From Eutreptiella sp. 'Long Island Sound 2002' (taxonomy: Eukaryota > Euglenozoa > Euglenophyceae > Eutreptiales > Eutreptiaceae), in assembly GCA_964036045.1 (NCBI GenBank), contig OZ038379.1:82484562-82548561 (forward strand): a stretch of 64,000 nucleotides of DNA, given 5' to 3'. Made by a program: the position numbers and the translations under genes. The notes under the pieces are model-generated. The model was not told where the DNA came from and ran no database searches. It was given only the letters and a program-made list of their open reading frames with translations. Within the stretch, counting starts at the first letter, position 1. Each line of letters opens with the position of its first letter. This document shows, piece after piece, positions 56,451-64,000 of this stretch.

Positions 56451-58740
56451 CGCCACCTGGAGCCACTGCTAGCGCACCCGGCGATGACGAACAGGGTGAT
56501 TGAGACAACGGGAATCCCACTGCCAGCCGCCGAGCGGATATGGGGCGCTTTCTCTGCGGCGGCTATCACATGGCCCCTATGCGACAGGGCTAAGACGCTT
56601 TAGAGGGCTGAGGGGGCCTGTGTTGGACGTGCTAAGCAAGGGCGGTACGGCTGCTGTTTACGCAACAGACGCGGGCTCGTGGCTGACAACCGTAGCGTGG
56701 CCGATGGCGGTGGGACAGCCCGGGGGACCGCCGCCCCCGAAGCTCTGGTTGGTTGGGGCGGGCTGGGGTGTGTTTATACGTGGCCGTGGTGGGCCCAACC
56801 GTCTTTGGCTTGCTGTTGGTGCTGGGAAACGCTACCGCGGTCGCCGTCCCCGTTGCGTTGCAGCGCCGCTGCCGGTCAGGACCACAAAGGGCGCGGCCGT
56901 GGCTCAAGGCGGCGGCCCTCGTGCGGCACTATTATAGGAAACTTTTTTGCCATGTCCCATTCTCAGTCTCAGTGTCCGGTTGTCGCCTCCATGTGCGCCG
57001 TTGCCCTTGGACGTGCAGCCGCGGTGGCGCGCGCATGGGCGGGTGCGCGACAACAGCGCTAGGACCAGTTGCAACCGCACGCTGGTCCCGCCGTGCCCCA
57101 CCCGTACCACGAGGTGGCCCGGGTGTACCCGTGGCAACCGCACGCGCGGGCTGGGCGGCGGACCCCTGCTTCGCTACCCCTGCAGTACCTTCGGCCGGGT
57201 GTCCTCCGGATTGTGGAAGTGATGATCGGGGTTGCCGTCCCTCGACGCGTCCCACAGGGGGAAGGCGCTGCTGCTAGGCTTGGTGGAGGGGCGTTGGGGC
57301 CCGGAACTGGGCGCCACGATTGCTGCGCCGCTCCTGTTGCGCTACCTGGCCGGCGAGGGCCAGTTCGTGCGGGCCTCTTGCCTCTGCCCCAGGGAGCGCC
57401 AGCACCCCCACAGGCCGCCGCGTATGGAGGCCACGGGCGCCTCGCAGCGCCGCCACCCGAACAGCCACTTCTTCGGCCCCCAAGCCGCGTTCTGGGGGGC
57501 CTGATCGGCGGCCGCTGGCGCCTCCCCCGCATGTTACCTCGTGTTCTTCAAAGCGTTGTGCTCGCGGGCGTCGGGGGGGGGGGGGGACAACATTGTTGCA
57601 AACGAGGTGGCCCGTGCCCGCTTCCCGCTCCACGGAACGTGGCAACACGCGGCGGACACGTTGGCCGACGGCGTGCCCACCATGAGCGACGCCTAGTGGG
57701 TCCTCCTACCCACCCTCGGTCCGGCGGTGGCCAGGTTGCCGTGGTGTACGCGGTGGTGCGCCGCCTCACGGGCGGCTTTGAGGAGTGCACCGCCGCCCAA
57801 CTCCAGGCCACCGGCGGAGGCCGGGGCCGCGGGTCGGCCCCCGCTTTTGGCCCCCCGCCGCCGCCCCCCCCCCCCCCACCCTGCAGGGGAGCCGCGGCGA
57901 ACAGGGGCGCGGCCGCCCCCGAAGCGGCGACCAAAGTGCCGGGCCGCACCGACGACGATGCCGGCAGCAGTGAGTGGTATGCGGGGCTACCCACCGGGGT
58001 GCTCGGGAGCGCGAGAGGCCGATGTGACAGTCGCCAACAGGGCGTGGGCGGAGCTGGGGCGCGAACCCTTGGGGCCACCGCTATTGAAGCCTCGGCCGAT
58101 AGGGGCGAGAGGGGGGCGCTCATACACCTGTAGCCCTGGTATGCCTAGACAAGACCCTGGCCGACCTAGGGTTGAGGTGCTGAGTGCTTGCGGGGCAAAC
58201 TTTGGGCGGGGGGCCTATGCTGTCGTGGGGGGTGGGGAGTCTGCAAGGGGGCTCCCGCAAGGGGTTGCTGAACAGTCTGGATTCGGAGCCACACCCTGGC
58301 CCAAGGCGTGTGGTGTGGCTTCCGGGGCGGGCGTGCCACGGGGGGGCTGGGGCTGTGGCGTGCCTAGATTCTTTGCCAGAGCGTGTGTGACCGTGACCTT
58401 GATCCTGGCCCTAACCCTAGCCTCTAATTGGCCAGCTGCGCCTCCGCCCCCATCTCTAGCTTTGGCTCTTACCCTGCACGTCTCGGAGCACTGGCACTGT
58501 GCGGTCGAGCCAAGACGGAGGGCCACGACCGAGGTCCATTCTTGTTAGGCCTCGGAGCTAGACACGTAGAGGCGCCTAGCAAGACGCCGTCGCAGGAGTT
58601 GGGTGTGCAAAGCGCCTACCGTAGGCGCCCCGCGCTTCGAGCCGATGGAGCCGCTCTGGGTGTGTTGCCCGGGGGGGTTTGCCGTGGGTGGGGGCATGCC
58701 GTAGCAGAGCCGGTGGTATAGACCTGGGGATGTGTGGGGA
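56450..58740 (+). pseudogene. GC-rich ORF1-like region of a non-LTR element
   Basis: Long but shifting open frames with Pro/Gly/Arg-rich products lie between the element tail and the endonuclease. A coding patch at about 57,585-57,700 (VANEVARARFPLHGTWQHAA) carries a TAG at 57,694. Position before an endonuclease/RT remnant suggests ORF1. I see no zinc knuckle or RRM that would confirm it, and the very high GC content makes open frames common by chance. Confidence 0.3.
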
Positions 58741-59515
58741 AATCCACCCAAACCCAAGGTGCTACTCACACTAGTGGCAAATGTTACCTTCCTAGGCTTG
58801 CATGCGGTGGAACTGGCGTCGTGGGAGGTAGACGTCATTTTTCTACAGGAGACCAAGCTCTTCTAGGGGGGATAGAAGCCCATGCGCCACTTTTTTGGCA
58901 AAAGGGGGTGGGAGTGTTTTTCGAGTTGCCCGCTAGATTCCAGGGTAGGGGGGGGTTTGTGGATAATCTCTTACGGCGGGGTTGGGGTCCTGGTGCTCGA
59001 GGGCCTCACTGGGGAGTTGCTGAAGCTTCTCCACAAGCGAGAGTCGGACCCCCTAGTGTTGGGCCTCTGGTACTCCACCTGGTGGCTGCATGTACGTGTG
59101 GCTCTGGGGGACACCGCAACTATGATACACGCGGTCTCAGCATACGGGGTGGCGGGGGACCGCGAGAGCAATTGAGCGCTGTGGCAGAACGTGCCGCACC
59201 ACCGCTCCGGCCTCGGGAAATTCCGCGTATTGTCGGGGCGGACTGTAACTTCCCGCTTGGGCGGCTGCGTAACGTGCCGCAAGGGATGCTCGCCCACGTG
59301 CTCACGCGCCAGGTGGATCTGGACATGGGTTACGTGGGTTTTGAGGAGGGTTACCAATGCGGCTACACGCGGGGCAACGAGGTCACAGCCACGGGCATCA
59401 ACGGCGTGCTAACGGATCCCTGTACCGCGTCCACGGTGCCGTTAGCGGAGTGCATCCCCAGTGAGGGGATATCGGGACATTGGCCGATACGCTTGGACTT
59501 GGCGTCAGACGCCGC
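58741..59515 (+). pseudogene. Non-LTR retrotransposon endonuclease domain (exonuclease-endonuclease-phosphatase fold)
   Basis: The first 40 codons (58,741-58,863) read VLLTLVANVTFLGLHAVELA and then DVIFLQETKLF, the N-terminal metal-binding strand of AP-type endonucleases with its Glu. After a TAG at 58,864 the domain continues in another frame with RIVGADCNFPLGRL (about 59,223-59,261; Asp and Asn of the GDFN motif) and GHWPIRLDL (about 59,477-59,503), where the usual SDH motif has lost its Asp. In an intact element this enzyme nicks the target DNA to prime reverse transcription. Confidence 0.65.
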
Positions 59516-60830
59516 TAGCCAAGAGGTTGCAGCAAACGAGACATCCCCCGCACATTGTATTGTCGGAGAGGGAGCCCGATTTGCAGCATGCAGTGGGCGA
59601 GGTGCTATTGTCCCTGTACCAGGGCAAGTGGGGTTGTTTGTTGGCGGCGTGGCAGGTGATGTGTTGCGTGAGTTTTGGACGCTGTAAAAGGGAGGAGTCC
59701 CTGCTCGCACTATCCGAGGAGGTCTTGCTGGACCCGGGGCAGGTGGACCGGGCCAATCCACTGCCGCGAGCGTTGGTGGGGCTTCACCGAGAGAGGGCAA
59801 CCAAGGGCTGAAGGAGTGCGTCAACATGTTCCCTCAACAGCAACGCGTCTCGGGCGCCCTAGCGACGTCCCCGATGGCGCGCCTCCATGCAGCCTCAGGA
59901 GCCCTGCATACCGTCATCCGGGAATCCCGGAATGCGCCGGGGGGGCCAAGGGTCCTATCTGTGGGCGAGGAGCGTGGCTGGCAGGCGCCGTACAAGCGCC
60001 TGGGCGCGGTCCAGTAGCTGCAGCAGCTGCTGGGACAGTCGGTGCTCCAGGGGTGGGGAGAGGGCCCGCGGCTACTAGCGCAAGACGAGTTGCAACGCCT
60101 GGTGCAGCATCAGATCGCAGCACAGATCAGCCGGGAAGAGAAGGACTGGCGCGAGGCATGGTTGGCGTGGCTGGCCGGGGAGTGGGGTACGTGCCCCAGG
60201 GCGGTGTAGCACTAGGCTGTGCGGACAACACGCAGGCTATCACTCTGGCCCATGCGGCGCCCCCGATTACGAAGGCCCAAGTGGTAACGGACCGCACTGG
60301 CGTATGGATGGCCGACACCGGTTAGTCAAGCAGCGCAGCCAAGTCCACCTCCTGGCTTCTTCGGGAGCCGCGCGGCGGTTTGGCGGTGCTCATGCTGGGG
60401 TCCGCATTCTGCTCTCGTGGGAGTTCAAGCACTTGGGAGTGGGGCGGCGCCTGGCGGCGGAGAAAGGCACGGCCCCAATCCTACGCGGTCGCCTAGAAAA
60501 TCGCCAGGCCATCATGCGCCGGTCGGGGTGTCTGAGCACTTTCCACATGAGGGAGGCAACGCTCGGCGCCCTCGCCAACTCCGTGGCGCTGTATGGGGTG
60601 GAGCCGGCGGACTTCCAGGGGCGCACCCTGTCGGCGGCAGATACCGCGGCGGCCACGGCGATGTGGGGCTCCACCCGGTGCTCGCGGGCCAAGGAGGTCC
60701 TCTGGGGCCTCCTGGTTAGGGGCTTCTATGTATGGCCCCTGTGGCCTGTGTAGTACTAGCTCTTGCTCCGGCTCGCCTGCCATGCACGCACACTGGGCAC
60801 CATTGAGACCCTAGTGTAGGTGGTGCTCGA
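59516..60830 (+). pseudogene. Non-LTR reverse transcriptase remnant with most of the core missing
   Basis: A linker-type segment (DLQHAVGEVLLSLYQGKWGC, about 59,583; LLAQDELQRLVQHQIAAQIS, about 60,073) passes almost directly to GCADNTQAITLAH (about 60,216), which resembles the RT active site (A/F)ADDT with the second Asp changed to Asn, and then MDGRHRLVKQRSQVHLL and FKHLGVGRRL (about 60,424) from the region after the palm. Fingers and most of the palm are absent, so an internal deletion of several hundred codons is implied. In-frame TAGs: 60,015, 60,207, 60,213, 60,751, 60,757. Confidence 0.55.
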
Positions 60831-60837
60831 GTGTTGC

Positions 60838-61135
60838 CCCTTGGCGCGCGCTTAATCGCAACGGTTGTTCCGGCCAAATGGCTCGAGTGTTCGAACAAAA
60901 ATGGTCGGAACAAAAAAACGTTCAAAGTTCATTTACCCCCCAACGGAGCACACCCAGACATGCTAGGAAAATACGTTGTTTGCGAGCCTACGGGCACCCC
61001 GCTAGTAGTTTCAGATCTGTTGTTTTCCGTGTTGTTGTGCGAAGAATACTTGCATTCCAGAACAGTTTTTGCCGGAACACCGCCGGAGCAGGCAACGGAC
61101 ACAAAGACGAAAGGGCGGATAAAGGCTAAGTGGCA
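60838..61135 (+). repeat. GGAACA-rich tail, copy 1
   Basis: Begins GGCGCGCGCTTAAT, then GGTTGTTCCGGCCAAATGG and CGGAACAAAAAAACGTTCAAAG, ACCCCCCAAC, TACGTTGTTTGCGAGCCT. It follows the RT remnant on the same strand, so it is probably the 3' untranslated region of that family. Confidence 0.7.
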
Positions 61136-62130
61136 GATCTTTTCTAGGTCAAGGTCCCTCCAAGGGCGCATGGGGTTGGTCTCTTTGCGGGTCATTCGCC
61201 CAGCAGTCTTTCTTCCTCGTGGGGCCCAAGAGCACCATAGAACGTATCCCACCGGCCCACTACTCCCCCCTTCTCAATCTCTAACCATCAGACCGCCACA
61301 TTGCACCCCTACCCCCAAACCTTTATCCCTATTAGCCGTGGGTGCGCCTCTTCCCCCCCCACACACGTACACACACACACAAATACAATGATAAAGGCAC
61401 CTCCACCCACCCATCCCCTCCCACACACATCCCTTCTTCCTCCTTCCTCTATCCTCCCCTTCCCCTAGCGGGTATAAGGTTAGCGAGGGTATGCCCTTTT
61501 GTTTTCGCATGTTCTTCGTATGTGATATGTGTGTTTCCTTCGTTGCACACAACAAATGTGAAGAGTATCTAAACTGTTTGCTGGTATATTGACCTTCACC
61601 CTCGTGCTGTGTGTTGGTGTGTATGGTGGGTGTGTAGGTGGGTCAGTGGATCGGTTGGTTGGTGTATTGTCATTTTTTTTGGGTGTGAGCTATGTGTTTA
61701 TGTGTGTGTCCTTTTTCTTGCCCAAATCAATCTCCCCCAGCAGCCCTCCACACCGTTCTCCCACCGCTAGGGTGGCTATACTTTGTTCTATCGTACAATG
61801 ATGTGTTGCTTGTGTTGTGTTGTGTTGTGCTGTGCCGAAGGCGCTGTTACCAGAAGGCAATGGCCGGGATGTCCACCCACGGGTATAGGTAAACGGGAGG
61901 GCTATGTGTATAGCGCGCGCGCCGTGTGTAAGTGTTTGGTTAAAGGCGGAAAGAGGGGGAGTTGGGGAAACCTGGGTGTCACCCACCAGGGGAATGTTGT
62001 CATCCCAAGAGTGCCCGCTGTACTCCCTCTCTCTCCGCCTACTGGTGCACGCGTAGCTCTTGCACCAACCACGCCATCGTGCTGCCCGGGCCTGGGCGGG
62101 CTTCAGCAACGTGGCACGCGCCTTCCCTTG
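61136..62130. other. Stretch without a gene; simple-sequence tracts
   Basis: Pyrimidine-rich (61,255-61,480) with a short CA repeat (61,362-61,382), then GT-rich sequence (61,600-61,720) and a GTTGTGTTGTGTTGTGCTGTG tract near 61,810. No protein motif, tRNA or promoter can be defended. Confidence 0.5.
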
Positions 62131-62134
62131 GTGC

Positions 62135-62450
62135 GCGTTTGAAACCCAATGTTGTTCCGGCAAAATTGTTCCCGTGTTCTACGCTATCTGGCCGGAACAA
62201 AAAAAGTTCAAAATTTTTTTACCCCCCAACCAAGCCTACCCGTACAAGGTGGCAAAATATGTTGTTTGCTAGCCTTGGGGGTCCCCGCTGGTATCCTCAT
62301 ATTTGTTGCCCGGCGTGTTGCCACGTGAAAAAAACTTGTTTTCAAAAACAGTTTTTGTTAGAACACCATTGGAACACTGCTGGAACAAGTTATTGGAACG
62401 TCGCCGGAACAAGCACTCTACAACAAGAGCAAAGCACAAGGAAGGGTAAA
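62135..62450 (+). repeat. GGAACA-rich tail, copy 2
   Basis: Matches copy 1 at GTTGTTCCGGCAAAATTG, CCGGAACAAAAAAAGTTCAAA, ACCCCCCAAC and ATGTTGTTTGC. GGAACA occurs four times in 62,370-62,412. The sequence before it (TTGGTGCGCGTTTGAAACCC) matches the junction at 63,610-63,640 on the other strand. Confidence 0.7.
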
Positions 62451-62539
62451 ATACTAACATACATTGTTGTGTAGGGTGCCCCCGGGGGCCCATCGGGTTA
62501 GTCTCTTGTTCTCACCTAAAAGTCCTGCGTGGTCGGGGG

Positions 62540-63120
62540 CCCGGCGGGCGCCCCCGAACTGTTGTCACCCGCCCCACTATCCCCCCCATCTCCCTCACCG
62601 ACCACCACCACTTCACCCACCACCCCTTCACCCTCCACACCTTCACCCACGGCCAACTGATGCCCGTGGCCTTTGGATCCGAAGTGCTCACTGCGGGGGC
62701 CAGCTCCAAGGGGGCCAGTAGATCTTGCCAGCGCTGCTGGAAAGCCCTCTCAGGGCAAATCGGACGGGCGAATGGAGAGCCCGTGGTCGCGGTGTACTTG
62801 AGCCCCTGGAGGGTGGACACTTCCGAGAGCGTGCGCCAAGCGGATTTGGGCGCACGCAGGTTGAGGATGAGCTCGCAACACTCATCCGGGGGGAGCAGCT
62901 CGGAGGCGTACTTGGCGATTGCCCCCTGCTATATCTCCCGTACACAGCTTGGTTGGGCCAAGCGCACGGCCGCCGCAAATTGGCGGCGGGCGTGTGGAGA
63001 GGAGATGGCCCATTCCGCTATGAGCTCCCCAACAAGATCCCCGTCCCGGAGGCTAACAGCACTAGCCAAATGGACGAGGTGGGTGGTTAGTTGCGCAACG
63101 CGGGTTTGCGATCTAGGCAT
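62540..63120 (-). pseudogene. Minus-strand ORF of about 190 codons, unknown
   Basis: Opens with ATG at 63,118-63,120 (MPRSQTRVAQLTTHLVHLAS) and continues in one frame past a single TAG near 62,930 through YASELLPPDECCELILNLRA and FQQRWQDLLAPLELA to a low-complexity Trp/Lys-rich end over a CACC-type repeat (62,580-62,645). The helical, Ala/Leu-rich pattern looks like genuine protein. No family is recognised; a mobile-element ORF1 is possible given the neighbours. Confidence 0.4.
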
Positions 63121-63474
63121 GATGAAGCTACAACAATGAACTACGAAGCGAAATTTGGCAATGCATACCTCTAGGGAAAGATGCCCGTAGACCCACCGAG
63201 CATTCAGGCAAGGAACAAATACCAAAATGGGACCCTAGGCATGGCCACAATGCACAAATCAAACGGGAGAATGGGGACGCCAACGTTGAAAAGTCATACA
63301 TCGCTGCGTCTGAACTACAAGAAAAAGCAGGCTTGCAAATGGATACGAAAAGTTCGAAATGTGTACACCTAGTGGAAGGTGGCACCAACAGCCCACAATA
63401 TGTCAACATGGCCCCGATGGGAAAGACAAGCCTTGGACGCGTTATACATGCAAGAAAGAGACAAAAAACATCAT
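63121..63474. other. Stretch without an assignable gene
   Basis: A 63-codon plus-strand frame (63,181-63,372) exists but has no motif or relative in the window. Nothing else is seen. Confidence 0.35.
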
Positions 63475-63655
63475 TTACGAACTTGGAAACTCATGGTGAT
63501 GGATCTGGTTATCTGGCCTGCGACACTTGTTCCAGTGGTGTTCCCAACGAGATTGTTCCGGCGGGAATTGTTCCCATTGGGAATATTCTAGTCGGGAACA
63601 ACATTGGGTTTCAAACGCGTACCAAGGGTTGGCGTGGGCGTACCAGACTCTGATG
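63475..63655 (-). repeat. GGAACA-rich tail, copy 3 (inverted)
   Basis: On the minus strand it starts TTGGTACGCGTTTGAAACCC, followed by AATGTTGTTCCCGACTAGAA and several GGAACA/TGTTCC motifs. It follows the minus-strand non-LTR C-terminus, as copy 1 follows the plus-strand remnant. Confidence 0.65.
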
Positions 63656-64000
63656 GACTCCCGAAGGACATTACGTATGAAATCTGTCCCCAGCGTGTGG
63701 GGCCCCTAGCATGCATGTGGGGTCGCTGCATGGCGGGGATACGCAAGGCCGCCACCCACTACTCCGTGACAACCGGCTCACACTCGTGACGGCACACCGG
63801 CTCTGCCCGTTTCCCCACCTTCTAGTCGAGCCACTCCGCGAGCCGAGGGCAAGCCGGCCCCCACTCATGGGACGGGGCCGAGAAGGCCCAAAGGTTGACC
63901 GCTGCTTCCGGCCGCGCCCCACAAAGAAGGCACGTGGTGTCAAGCACCGTGTTCCTGTGGGTGGACCGGTGCGCCAAGACAGTCATCGTGGGGATGTTGT
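63656..64000 (-). pseudogene. C-terminal zinc-finger end of a non-LTR retrotransposon ORF2
   Basis: Minus-strand reading from the window edge gives AHRSTHRNTVLDTTCLLCGA, then RPEAAVNLWAFSAPSHEWGP and RLAEWLD. This is the C-x2-C...(H/N)LW...C-type module found after the reverse transcriptase in many non-LTR elements, where the His is usually before LW (Asn here). In-frame TAGs follow LD and VVTE. The rest of the element lies to the right, outside the window. Confidence 0.55.

Noticed and set aside
56450-58550. Long GC-rich frames (for example 57,069-58,133) as an intact protein
   Set aside because: Low-complexity Pro/Gly/Arg composition in several overlapping frames; only short patches look like real coding sequence.
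1-64000. tRNA, rRNA or other structural RNA genes
   Set aside because: No cloverleaf with A and B boxes and no conserved rRNA segments were recognised.

Overview
The window reads as nuclear DNA of a eukaryote, most likely a unicellular alga or other protist with a large, repeat-rich genome. Support comes from two long satellite arrays, a hAT-type transposase, a degraded non-LTR retrotransposon, tandem-RRM and UPF1-like helicase sequences, ubiquitin-protease motifs, an internal block of TTAGGG telomere repeats, and intron-like breaks. I see no operons, ribosome binding sites, tRNA or rRNA. The species cannot be named from this sequence.

Layout: (1) 1-15,160, a satellite of 52-bp units, each an almost perfect hairpin, with several tiers of larger duplication. 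(2) 15.2-24.7 kb, copy A of a multi-gene mobile element: a 75-bp minisatellite, an unrecognised ORF, coding repeats, an OTU-like protease region, a 2-oxoglutarate/Fe(II) dioxygenase-like region, a USP-type ubiquitin hydrolase-like region, and an intact 1,000-residue-class hAT transposase, ending in a tail of TTTTCCC and poly-G tracts. A 607-bp element with terminal inverted repeats and an 8-bp target duplication splits the dioxygenase and carries G tracts and telomere repeats. (3) 24.7-27.8 kb, 50-bp tandem repeats and an unrecognised broken gene. (4) 27.9-29.5 kb, a two-RRM RNA-binding protein sequence nested between two pairs of direct repeats. (5) 30-35.4 kb, debris: gag-like remnants, an inverted copy of the element tail, small tandem repeats. 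(6) 35.8-40.6 kb, a proline-rich ORF and a decayed UPF1-like helicase behind an 88-bp minisatellite. (7) 41.1-47.4 kb, a second satellite of 41-bp dimers. (8) 47.4-56.4 kb, copy B of the mobile element, same gene order and strand, decayed by stops and frameshifts. (9) 56.4-60.8 kb, a non-LTR retrotransposon lacking most of its reverse transcriptase. (10) 60.8-64 kb, three copies of a GGAACA-rich tail, a minus-strand ORF and the minus-strand C-terminus of another non-LTR element.

The most notable content is the element present as copies A and B. Aligning the two shows that one transposon lineage carries an OTU-like protease, a dioxygenase related in motif pattern to the TET/JBP-type 2OG-Fe(II) fold, a USP-like deubiquitinase and a hAT transposase. 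Both copies lie directly downstream of a satellite array and a related minisatellite, and the two satellites share a 14-nt core, so the arrays may belong to the element. In-frame stops in these decayed coding regions are mostly TAG, often where the paralogue or family has Gln, His or Glu; this is noted as a testable anomaly.
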